Origin: Lingula anatina
Lineage: Eukaryota; Brachiopoda; Lingulata; Lingulida; Lingulidae
Assembly (NCBI RefSeq): GCF_001039355.2
Contig: NW_019775662.1
Coordinates: 63,029-127,028 of the forward strand
Reading direction: 5' to 3'
Length of the DNA stretch: 64,000 nt
Notes under the pieces: generated by a model
Database searches by the model: none
The model's input: only the letters and a program-made list of their open reading frames with translations
Told to the model about the DNA's origin: nothing
Part shown: piece after piece, positions 23,558 to 34,879 of the stretch
How positions within the stretch are numbered: position 1 is the first letter of the stretch
Layout: every line of letters starts with the position of its first letter
Program-made: the position numbers and the translations under genes

Positions 23558-26500
23558 TCACACACACACACACATTTTTCAACATCAAATTATTTGGTAA
23601 TAATCGCTCGCCTTTATACAGCCAGAAGATGCAAGAACTAATTAAAAAAAGTGTTTGTTAATGGTGTATTAAATGCGGGCAGCGAAGTAAAAATTCGATT
23701 TTGATGGAATTTTTGCACCAGAAATTCGCCCGTCTTGCTTATACATGCAAAGCATTAACTTAGCCATCCAATTAGGGTTTACAGAACAGAACAGAATATA
23801 TATTGATAAAACAACTTAGCATATAAGGTGCAATCATCGGATCGTGGTCTTTACATCAATTAACGGAGAAAGTGTGAATTTGTTGATGTAGATTTACTCT
23901 CGCATGAAATAACTTAAAGCTTCACACGGCGTTATGCTGTGACTGACGTATTAATGAAGGCTTTGTGCGGTGTATAGTCACAGTGCGGATATAGAAAGCA
24001 CTGGCAGCATCTACCTGGGGGCCAGCTTTAGTCTACTGGATAATTATCAGCTTTATTGTACAAAAGTTTTAGCAGAATGTTAACGCCTGGCCGTAAAACC
24101 TGCTAAAGAGCTTGCACCAAAGCAGCCCCCAGTTGTTAAAGCCTTGGATTTTACACAGTGTGATTATTTTTTGGCTTCGTTCACATGGAATGTCTATTTT
24201 CTAAAAATCTATTTTCTATTCGCNNNNNNNNNNNNNNNNNNNNNNNNNNNNNNNNNNNNNNNNNNNNNNNNNNNNNNNNNNNNNNNNNNNNNNNNNNNNN
24301 NNNNNNNNNNNNNNNNNNNNNNNNNNNNNNNNNNNNNNNNNNNNNNNNNNNNNNNNNNNNNNNNNNNNNNNNNNNNNNNNNNNNNNNNNNNNNNNNNNNN
24401 NNNNNNNNNNNNNNNNNNNNNNNNNNNNNNNNNNNNNNNNNNNNNNNNNNNNNNNNNNNNNNNNNNNNNNNNNNNNNNNNNNNNNNNNNNNNNNNNNNNN
24501 NNNNNNNNNNNNNNNNNNNNNNNNNNNNNNNNNNNNNNNNNNNNNNNNNNNNNNNNNNNNNNNNNNNNNNNNNNGAATGAAGCCAAAGTTTGTCATTATA
24601 CATGTACGTACAGCGCATTCTTCCAGTCTTTAATTCATGTGCACAATATTTATTATTCTTAGACTGAAAGGAATAAGAGACACCAGCTAAGCATATGAAG
24701 TGAAAAGCATGAAGTCGTTTGGATGTTTGCAAAAAAAAAAAAAAAAAAAAAAAAAAATATTGTTATACATTATAGTTACAATTTCTACTTTTATCCAAAG
24801 CCTGTCAGATTAACAGTGCGTTTTATATTGTTTTTTTTTTTCGATTCGAGAAATTTGACCTCTGTGCATATTAAAATGTAAGTTAACATTATTTTAAAAT
24901 ATTCAATTTTAAATTTGTTTGATCACCAAATTAAATTGTTTCTCCGCCATAAGAATATAAAAACTGTGTAAATGCATGTAAATGACATAATATTCACAGA
25001 CAGCCAAATTTTAATTGCCATTATACAATAGAAAGAAACAAAATGGCTTAATTATACAGGTGAGGAAGATTCAGCCGCGTGCTTCGCGACGCCACCGATC
25101 TCAAGATGTTATCTTCGGCGTCGCTCTGATAAACCGAGTCCTTTTTCCGTCCACTTTAAGAGAATTCGTCAGGTGTTCGCCAGCGCAGTAAATATATGCA
25201 GGTGGTGTAGCCATGATGTGTTCACATCTGTAACGATGACTATCTAATCTACAGATGTCATTGATTATGGCAATGATGCCGACGTTGACTGAAAAATTTT
25301 CGTATTTGATGTATAGAAAATGCAACAAGGCGCACCTGGAGGAAATATCAACTTCACTCATTGAAATCTGAATCTCAAAAGACATTTTCTATCACGCGTT
25401 ATCATACTGATCAACGTGGGGCTTTATAAATTGTGAAGAACAACGTAACAAATAGGCCTACTGGATAGGCCATAAAAAGTATGTTATGTGTTAAAATATC
25501 AGGTACATTTATACTCTTTTTTATCTCTTCTTCATATGTGGATTTTTTTTTTATTTGTTGCAGATAGCCGCTTGTATGACGGCCTTGATTATGCTAGTGA
25601 ATGACGTTTCGGATAATGATGATGAGCTTTTCATGGACATCACCAGCGGCATCTTCCAGAGAATTCCCGCGCTGACCTTCTGGATGCCGATTGGTCTATT
25701 ACCCCCTACAGTGATTGTGGCCATCTGCATGCGAAAACCAATGGAGAAACGTTTATCAGTGTCTGCAATGGTAATGATAAATAAAAAATAATATATATGA
25801 TATTGGGAGAAAAATTACAGAGACCCCTAATAAGAAAAAAGTCGCGAGTTTTATCATGTCAAGTTGTTGACAACCAAAGCATCGGCTGAAAGAGCAGACT
25901 AAAAAAAAATTACTATCAGTTCTGCTCTGTGTGTTCTTAAAATCATTGCCATCGATTTATAGGCCTACTCTTTTGGTTATGTGATCATTTTTTTTTTCTT
26001 TTTTTTTTTTTGTGATCAAATTATGCCGCAACCTCCATTTTTCTCTCCTTTCTTAATGCTTGATGCTTTTTTTTTTCAGATGTTTGTCATATTTTCCGGC
26101 TTTTTGGTAGTACTTGTCATCGTGTCGTGCATGAGTTCACATTTACTTAAGGATAAAGCCGGGGTAGGTATCGGCCAAGAAACACTATAGAAAAAAATAT
26201 AAGCATTTGTATGGGATGAGTGTGTTATTTAATTCAGAGGACAGAGGGGAAAGGGAAAGTTTTAGAAAGATTTTTGTCTTCCGCACTGGAGGAAAGGGAC
26301 ATTCAATTTCTCGCACGTGAGATTGACATATTCGAACATTTGTTTTAATCATTTGTTTTAATACTCCTTTTGTTTTGAAATTCACAGCGCTTTCGTTATA
26401 TCGATACGTGACCGTTATCTATTTAAAACGGCTGTTTAAAATTGTTATTTCCTTATTTCAGACAAATGCTCTCATGCTGAAGGGTATGAAAACCTCTATG

Positions 26501-28043
26501 TTCTATAGCATTGATTCGGAATACAAAGACGACATGAAAGTTTGGAACACGGTGCAGACCCAGGTGAGTATCTGTCGCTCCTAACACAATGGCTGCAATT
26601 GTTTTTATTTTCTGAACTCAGCACATCACGGCCTGCGTGACAGGAATGGACGTCCGCTAGGAACCGTAGCCCATTCCCCATTACTTTGTAGAAGAAACGA
26701 CTCGCATTTCACCATCATTATACAAGGAGCAATATATAAAAACTCATTTCACCGTATTTTCAAATTAGCAAATTATTTTATATATATAAGTGATATTAGC
26801 ACTTGTTTAACGCAACAAATCAACACATTCTTTCCAGTTTCTCTGCTGCGGAATTTACAATTCAAGTGACTGGAAGAGGTTAGGGGCGGACGTCCCAAAG
26901 TCATGTCTGGCGACCTCTTTTAGTCAGTGGGACACGATACAACAAGAGCCATACTATAAACAGGTTAGTGACCAATGAATGCGATTTTCGTGCTAAAACA
27001 ATAACTAGGCCAACTATCATTCGATAAAGAACGTAAGCAATAAATTGAAAACGTGGTAGACAATAGAGCTTGTAACGTTAGTTAAAGCATAGCGTTGTTG
27101 GTGGTAACAAAATGGACAATTTATACTGAAAACAAACAAACAAACAAACAAACAAACAAACTTTGTATCGATGCTTGACTAGAATTCTACGGGATGTTTT
27201 TAATTTAAACGTAAAACTTCTTTGGTCAAATATATGGATAACTTCCTCCGCATTAATATGACTTTTCCCGTTGTTGATGGTGCAAGTTTTTTCTTCTTCT
27301 TTCAGGGTTGTGCCACTGTGATCCGACCTCAGTTGTTCAGTTACCTATCCACCACGTACTCATTCTGTACTGTGCTCATTTGTGTACAGGTAGGCAGTGT
27401 TAGATTTCACTCGTTTCATTTAAAATGAAGACAGTCGAAAACTTCGTTTTATCTTCACTGAAATGAATTATCACTTAATGCGATTAATGAAATCTTTTTT
27501 ATGATCAAGATATGGCTGAAATGCGTGTGTAGTATACTGGTTTGTTAAAAATAACGGTCATCGTTGTCTTTTTTAATTGCCTATTAAACCTTTGAAATTA
27601 ATTTGTAATGGGCACAATAAGAATAATAAAGAAAGGCCTATACAAGCCTTTAAAAATATTTTATTATTTTAGAAATTTAAGTTAGATAAGCATTATGTTT
27701 GTTTTTTGTTTTCAAGCTTGGCATCTGTGCGCTAACGTGGGCCTTAATGTTCATGTCACGATATTGTCACGCGGACCGCGTGCGCACCTTTTGGGCAGAC
27801 GACAAGTATTCCGATGGCGAAAACAGCGAAGATGAACTTCTCAACGGCGGCCCTCATTATACGACATACGGGACAACGTTGTTAGGCGACGCCACAAGTT
27901 CCGCAGAGAAAATTCCCATGCCAGACATTAGTGGACATTCTATCAATACACCAACGCCTCCCAGGCCAGGCTACCAATCAGTGACGATCTCATATTTAGT
28001 GCCGGACGGGAATTCATTCCGTGCATTTGCCACTGACTTTTAA
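23252..28043 (+). CDS. Tetraspanin family protein, seven exons
   Basis: Four-pass membrane scaffold protein. Exons: 23252-23380, 25564-25770, 26080-26163, 26462-26563, 26838-26963, 27306-27389 and 27717-28043. All junctions are phase 0, totalling 1,059 nt (352 aa). TM1 is at about 30-54 spanning exons 1-2, TM2 at about 80-99 and TM3 at about 113-132. The large extracellular loop at about 133-236 contains CCG (177-179), PKSC (197) and GC (217-218), the four-cysteine tetraspanin pattern. TM4 is at about 237-257 and ends in a Cys-containing juxtamembrane segment. The N-tail of about 29 residues is Arg-rich and the C-tail of about 95 aa is long for the family. TM1 is divergent from the usual tetraspanin consensus, so I give no subfamily. 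An assembly gap lies in intron 1. AATAAA overlaps the stop (28042-28047). Confidence 0.9.
23509..23574. repeat. (CT)n/(CA)n microsatellite
   Basis: A dinucleotide run in tetraspanin intron 1. Confidence 0.95.
24224..24574. other. Assembly gap (351 N)
   Basis: Unknown bases in tetraspanin intron 1. Open frames crossing it are meaningless. Confidence 1.
27128..27161. repeat. (AAAC)n microsatellite
   Basis: A tetranucleotide run in tetraspanin intron 5. Confidence 0.9.
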
Positions 28044-31015
28044 TAAAATTTATCTTGCACAATTAACTCAGGTACAGCTCTCTTCATCCCAGATGTAATG
28101 TTTTTAGCGTTCATATCACACCTTGCCTGTGGACGTCTGCCCTGTATGTCTTTGCGAACATTCCGCAGCTTTTGTTATAGGTGTCTCGTTTTCCCGAGCT
28201 CATTCCGAAAATGTACATTTGTGGTTGTAAATATCTTGTTTTACGCAAAAGGTGCTATTTTTGTATATGGAATTAAGCTAGGATTAGATAGTCATAGACT
28301 GGGTTTCCACAGATTTAGATCGATCCATCTGGATCGACCTAACTCCCTGGGGGTTCACGCGAAATTGCTGTCAGCCGAGCGCGCACGAAAGTTAATTACT
28401 GCCTTACAGCTTTAAGTAGGCGGGACAGACATTTAAGCCAGCTAGGCTGACAGCAGTCTAGTGAGACTCCCCAGGGGGATAGATCGATCTAAAAATCTGT
28501 GGGAATGCAGTCTTAGCCGCGGATAAGTTGTAGCTAGGTCTGTGTGTATGATAGTTAATTTTTTTTATTCACATTATAATCTTTTACATTATAATCTTTT
28601 AGTTTTTCCCTTCAGTCCAATAGGAATAATGTTCCGAGTTTTAAGAGCAACACATGTTTATTGTCCTTATCACGTTAGGAACAGTTTATAATACACTTAA
28701 AGAGCGTTATTGCGTTTATGTTTCATATCATTTTCGCAAACCTTTGTTTTCTTCTTCAAATCAGAATCTTCCTATGTCATACATATATGTTCAGTCCTCT
28801 CCGAAACTCGCAAGTTTTAAGATTGCCAAATTCATCGCCCTCTGGTTTATTACACCCTGATTAATATTAGAATTGTCAGTGAAAGTGCGGTGGATTTTTT
28901 TTTTTTTTTGAGTCCCTGTCTAGTATTAAGACACTTCGTTAACGGTATTGAATCTGGGAAAATATTTGAATTTTACAGACTCTGTATTTCTTAAAATATA
29001 TATATATTTAATTAGTACATTCGAATTAAGTGGTACCTTGTAGGGGACCTTATATTTTTATTTTATACAGAAAAAACATCACACATGCTACACTGAAATA
29101 TATATTTTTTAAATTTTGTAAAATTATGTAACTGTAAAGTCCACAATTTTCCCCATTGAAAAGATCTAATCATAATAGTATACGTCACAGTGTCACACAA
29201 CGTTTAAGGGACTGATGTATTCACCAGTGTGGTTAAATTTATCTCCCAGTATATGTATCACTATGTTGTATGAATTGCCCAATATATATGCGAATAAACA
29301 GTTTGTTAAATCGAACACCGATTTTCATTTCACTACAGAACTTTCCTCGATCCATTTCACCGTCCTCGGGATATACGCCAGAATAACGGGTAATAGAACG
29401 TGAGCCCCGTCTTTGATGTTACTATTTTTTAAGCGGGACATGTAATCTAAACTATAACAAAGTTATAATAATAGTTGAAATTACAGGTGTTACAGCAGTT
29501 TCCACCTGTAAAAAATTAGCATAAAACCAAAACAAAAAATGAACACAACAAAACATATTTGGTCCCTTGACGCGTTTTGATTATCTCGTCGCAGAATGGG
29601 GTTCGTGAAGGAACCGTTGGATCTGTTCTGTTTGGCAACCAAGCTTTGGCTTCAAGTGATCTTGAAAATAGGAAAACTGTGTAAGCAAACTCCAGACCAC
29701 TTACCCTGTGTTCAAAGGGGAAATTTGAGCAAATTCTCGAAGCGTATATTCAAAAACTACAGGGGGTTTGATATGAGAAAAGAACTACTCTTTGTAATTC
29801 AGGATGATAAACAAGAACACGTATCATTTAAATTTAATATACACTGTGTATATTTAGAATTAGTTACAGAAGGAAGAACTCAGCAGTCAAGAGAAAACTT
29901 GGCGCTACTTCGGTGATTTTACTCCAAATGTTCGAATTTTTCTAATTTTTCTTTTTTCAATTATCATACGATATTTCGGAGTTTTAATTAAGAATAAGAA
30001 AATAATGAATCGAAAATATTTTTTTTTTTTGCAATGTCTATTTCGACCAATCCACAATCTGCGTTTAACAACATTCAGCAAAAAGATACAAACGCAAAAA
30101 CTAGCTCTTTAAGCGAAAATTAGGAAAATACACGTTTCCCCTTTTTAATCAGTGGTCTTCTTTTGATGGTGACATAACTTCGCCCGACATGCCCGTAGAT
30201 TTTACATAGACAGCCGTTAGAAACAGAATCATTGCCCTGAAATTCTCAAAAGGTTGTCTTCAATAAGTGCGCCCCATGTGCTAATTCATCACGTTCACCT
30301 TTGCTGTTTATCACCATAATGTCTTTCAGACACTGCCATTGTTCAAGTAATTCTTCCACGCTGGCTTTTCCCCCAGCTAAGAGAGGTAAATGCTTAGACC
30401 CGCTAGTCCAGCCATTCCGTGGCGTTCTCTGCACGGAGGGTAGCGTTTCCGGGGAGTGAGTGAAGATAGACACAGTTCTCGCACGCAGGGTTCAGGTAAA
30501 TTCTAAAGCAAATTGCAATATTCTGATAAAGAATTTCAACAGTGTCTTTTAATTTAAATCTCACATTTTTTTTCATCGCAAGGACTACACTTAAATGATA
30601 CCCATTATTCCGCATAGTGATAAGACTTTGCCTTTCGGGGATACCGATTGTGAGAGAAAGCGCTTTCTCTGCTTTCAAAAACAAAAACGCATTTATATTT
30701 CGTATTTTATTTGAATTTAGGTAAAAAATATACAAGGAAACATTTTCCCGCAACTAATTAACTGCGTTTTTTCTCACGCTCTTAATTTGCCTTTTAGAAC
30801 TTGTATTTACGAGCAATTGTACCGTCAAATTATTTGCTTTTCTATATTTCACTTTCTCGTTAAACTTATTTTTGCGAAACTCAATTTTAAGTGAAATCAT
30901 CCGATCTGTTTTTAACCGTTCGTTTTACCAAGTTAATAGCTTTATCTATTATTCCGTCACTGGTTCTTACGAGAAAATTATCATCTTATCTTTTTTTTTT
31001 ACCTTATCAGCCAAG
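28044..31015. other. Intergenic between tetraspanin and secreted gene A
   Basis: Contains MITE family 1 copy 3 (28297-28512). A 106-codon frame at 29596-29916 and minus-strand frames near 30246-30753 have no recognisable features. The upstream control region of gene A should be here. Confidence 0.45.
28297..28512. mobile_element. MITE family 1, copy 3 (216 bp)
   Basis: Same orientation and internal sequence as the copy at 2303. Ends read GACTG(G/C) then CCACAGATTT and TAGATCGATC. Flanks are ATA on the left and TTA on the right, a one-base-diverged 3-bp duplication. Confidence 0.8.
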
Positions 31016-31201
31016 ATGAACGCGCGGACGAAGACCGTCCTGTGTTTCCTGGCCACGGTTACACTGGTACTTTTGGTGCATTCGCCGCCTCTGGTTCGCT
31101 CCTCCCCTCAACTGAGCTCCCAGTATTACGAGGTTCGCCGCTGGATCCTGTGTGGTCACTGTCCCCCTAAGCAGTGTAGGAGCTATTACTGCTACGGGTG
31201 A
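31016..31201 (+). CDS. Secreted cysteine-rich family, gene A (exon 1 only recognised)
   Basis: Unrecognised family; see gene D for the fullest member. The exon encodes a signal peptide (hydrophobic core FLATVTLVLLV, cleavage probably near residue 28), then RRWILCGHCPPKQC and a terminal YYCYG. The Trp, four Cys and final Gly match genes B, C and D. A good phase-2 donor, GG|GTGAGT, lies at 31197/31198 as in the other members. Without splicing, TGA follows immediately, giving 61 aa. I found no exon 2 of the family type before gene B starts at 34880. An AATAAA at 31431-31436 would allow a short single-exon transcript. A splice acceptor-like pyrimidine tract plus CAG ends 5 nt before the ATG, suggesting an upstream noncoding exon. 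It could be an alternative first exon of gene B, an independent gene or a relic. Confidence 0.6.
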   Translation: MNARTKTVLCFLATVTLVLLVHSPPLVRSSPQLSSQYYEVRRWILCGHCPPKQCRSYYCYG

Positions 31202-34200
31202 GTAGAACGGTCTCTCTTCAGGATGTAGACGGAGGGGGGGGGGGGGGGGGGGGGCTAAGGAAATATAATATTATTATATAAGAAGATAGCCACGTTCCTA
31301 TCACCGACCCCTGTTTTCAGCCTTAAGTTCTGGTTTTACAGAGGAGGAGAAAAATGAACACCGGTAAGAAAAAAGTAACGTACTTCCATATTTACTTTAA
31401 TATTCTTCACTTTATATACGAATAAAGAGCAAATACCAAGCCTCTGGAGCGTTAACTACCTACACAGTTTTTCGTCTTAGAAGTTCAACCCCATAGAACT
31501 CTTGTATTGCACTGTGCGTTTTTCAACTCTCCCGCTAGATGTCGCTATGTACACACCATACTAATTTTGAAAGTGCACGATATGTTGGACTTTCCTTTGA
31601 TCACGAAGCCTCTGTCAACTCCTGAACTGTAAATAACTTTATAATTTGACAGAAAAGTAAGTCGTTTTTAATGTGGCTTAACGTGATCTTTTACGCAGGA
31701 GGCAACGCATTTCGACCCCTTAATAAACCAGACCCTTTGATGAATGGTCTACGCGTCATGCCTTATAGGTAGAAAAATATAAAAAAAATGTATTAAAATT
31801 AGATTAAAAAACAGTTAACCGCTTAAGAAGCGATTAACTTAAGGCCACCGTCTTGGAAGAAAACTATTTCACATGTTGAAATACAGTGACCAGTTCAACG
31901 TTAAAGGTTTGAATGGAGACTTTGCCATTTAATTTACTTTACGTTTATTGTCTGTAAAAGACCCATCTAACAGATACAGGTGCTAATTAAGGAACTGAGG
32001 GTCCGTAGATTCTGCTCTTATTAGATTCATAGAACAGGGTCAGCGTGACAGAAATGGTTGAGAATCTCAGACGGCGTTTACTTGTACAAATCAGTGGAAA
32101 CCAGATCCTGTACCTCAGCGAATTATCTCAGATAACTGCTTTTTTATTTTTATTTTTTACAATCACAATTTTCCGGTTATTGAGAGTTATATATTCGCAC
32201 TGGCTAACCATTCTTATTTTCAATATAGTTTTTGCCAAGGGAATATTTTTCCTATTTTATTTTATTTTATTTTATTTTTTTTGTGCCGATAGCCTGGAGA
32301 TATTAGTTTGCCGATGTTAGATTAATTGTATGATTACGACCTATTAGCCTTCTGTTGGCTCCAATATTCAAGCACAACGGAGATATGTGTAAACGCATGG
32401 TTCCACATTAACTGTTGCCCTAGTATCGAGTATGGGCGCCGTCAAAGTTCAAAGGTCAAAGACAAACATGGCGCTTCTCTCGTGCATTTTACTGTTGTGC
32501 AAACAAATAAATTACAACAACTGTCATGTGTAATGGTTCAGAGGATAAAATACTCCCAGTGTCACGAAGATTAACGAAGCCGTCACTCTCGGTGGTCTTC
32601 CGGTCCTGTGATAACTGTAAAGACTGGCTACAGACTTCACTGGGGCGATGTAAGTTTTTGCAGCTGCGCACACGGGTTGTGTTTTCCCAGCGCCACAAAA
32701 CTAATCTAATCCACTGGCATAACGTAAGTGGAACGAAATGGTAGAGTTGCGTCTGAGGCATGACGCCATTCATTCCATTAACTTTTTGTGTTCAGGCGCA
32801 TCCAGCTCCGTTATAACTAAAACCGTAGTTAGACTGTCTGCAGGAGACGGACGTTTTCGCTGGGCTCAGTCGCTATGTTATCACAGAGTTAACAAAGGGT
32901 GGGCATTTTATCATTGCGACAACTGCAACCAAATTATCCACTTTTTTTGCTTTAGTTTTAAAACGGCTATAGATAAAAAGGTGCTTTCCACAGCCTGGGT
33001 TTCGTTAGCGCTTTCATTGGCGCGTTCTTGCGCGACTTTGCAACTGATATGCGTATCGGGGAAATTAAATCGTTAATTTCCTTACAGCAAGATGAGATTA
33101 CATACGTCATTTATTGTGAACGACAACGTAAACTGTTTGAACTTTCAAAGGGAGGGAAAATAATCAAAATATCCGCACGAAGTTCGGTTGCAGTAAGGCT
33201 TAATAGCATAAAAAATAGCTGTTTCAACTGATTAAAATTTAAGATGTGCATACTTCTTCAACTGTTGAATTAATATTGGCAAATGATGATGTACAGCAAA
33301 GGTAACTTGGACAAGGTGATATACCTGCCAAAATACTCGGAATGATTTTATCTTCATCATTGCTCACCCTTGTGGGTTTCTCAAATTGATGATTTGAAAA
33401 TAAAACAAAGACATGGAGCTTTCTGGCAAGCGCGTTCTTTAAAAAAGCCATAGCATTTCAGGGGTTCTCTACGTGAGTGAAATGACCCGGCGGGGTCGAG
33501 CTACTTAATCGCTCGTTTTCTGCGTTTCTCATTTATAAAATTCATGCAAAGGAACAACTTCTGTTTGACGGCGAATTCTAAGGTACGTGTCCTTTTCCAA
33601 TTTGTACGAAATCACGTAAACTTTGACATTTATATTACATCACGTACAGTAAGTTATCGATCTGTGTGTGTTTATTTTTATAACTGTAAATGAACATTTT
33701 GCAATCGGTTGCTACTCTCAATATCTAGAAATAATATAATCTCTACATGGTGTTCTTCAAAATCTATCGCTTGCGTACTTCATATAAAATGCCTTTCTAC
33801 TGTGAATTATAGTATGATAAATGCAATTTCATGACGTTGATTCGGTGTCACCTATTGTAATAACAATAATTCAGGTTTTGATTGAATTTATGCAAACCTT
33901 TTGAGTGCCTTCTTCTAAACATAAATTCAAGTATACGTAATATTTTTTCATCAATCCAGCGGTCACATGAGCCATTTCTGTAAACCTAAGAATACGAACC
34001 GTTTGTTAGGAAGGTCTGATTACATAGAAAATACTTGTAATGCTTTTTTTACGACCAGAATAGTGAAAACGAAAACCTTTAATGTGAAAATTTGTCTTAC
34101 AAAACTTTGGTTACGCCGCTGCCAAATGTGGTATTTTCAAAGCAAAGGCGTCCGAATACCAAAAGATCTGTTCACAACGCTTTCACGCAGCCTTGGCTAT

Positions 34201-34879
34201 AAATAACCCTTCGTTTAGTCTTAAAGTGTAAAAGAGGCAGATAATGGAATGAGTGACAGTAAAAATTCTCTTATGTGGTATTCCACAATTTGCCGATGTC
34301 TTCATACTTCCACATTTTAAAATACAGTCCAAAACGATATTGTTTAATATCATTCCTTAAAGTAACTTTTGTCAATTTATTGGTATCTACACGTTTTCTA
34401 TTTCACTTCCCAAATTCAAGAAAAAAAAGAACTCCATAACACTGGAAGTAATTTTATCATTTCAAAACACCTTAAAAGTCCCCAGGAACATAGAAGGTAC
34501 TATTTGGAAAATATGGATAAACCAGACTACGTTAATCAGACGATGTGGTCTTTAAATTTAATATGTAACTGGCATTCGTTCCCCATGTGGCAGTGATTGT
34601 AACGCCAGGTGAAATACTAGAATATGATCTAACTGAAATCTAATTAAATACACATGAAAGTTTACATCAAAGTGTTTAAAGTCAGACACGGTTACAAAGC
34701 GTTACATTCTAGATTAGGTTAAACATATCTCCACGCGGACCTTTTAACACAATACAGGCGGTTCAAAATATACAGAACACAGAAGCCGTAACTGAGACTT
34801 TATATGCCTGCCAAGATAAAACTGAAACGATAATTGCCTGGTTCTTTCGATATTATCTGCATAGTGAGAAGACTCGGGT
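31202..34879. other. Interval between genes A and B
   Basis: No exon with the family exon-2 Cys block was found on the plus strand. A DR1-like AGTTCA-A-AGGTCA lies at 32446-32458. A TATAAATA on the plus strand at about 34198-34205 is a possible TATA box for gene B, whose coding start is about 680 bp downstream. Confidence 0.4.
31234..31254 (+). repeat. Poly(G) run 36 bp after the gene A donor
   Basis: 21 consecutive G in the would-be first intron of gene A. G-runs near donors can act as intronic splicing signals, and such runs are also prone to sequencing length errors. Confidence 0.9.

Noticed and set aside
24144-24732. Frames of up to 183 codons across the N gap
   Set aside because: Mostly unknown bases; no evidence of coding.
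29596-29916. 106-codon plus-strand frame with an ATG
   Set aside because: No recognisable domain, signal peptide or splice support; AT-rich second half looks non-coding.
32526-33076. CDNC-containing frames near 32605 and 32917 as exon 2 of gene A
   Set aside because: Only one Cys pair matches, no acceptor in the required phase precedes the block, and the Cys spacing differs from B, C and D.
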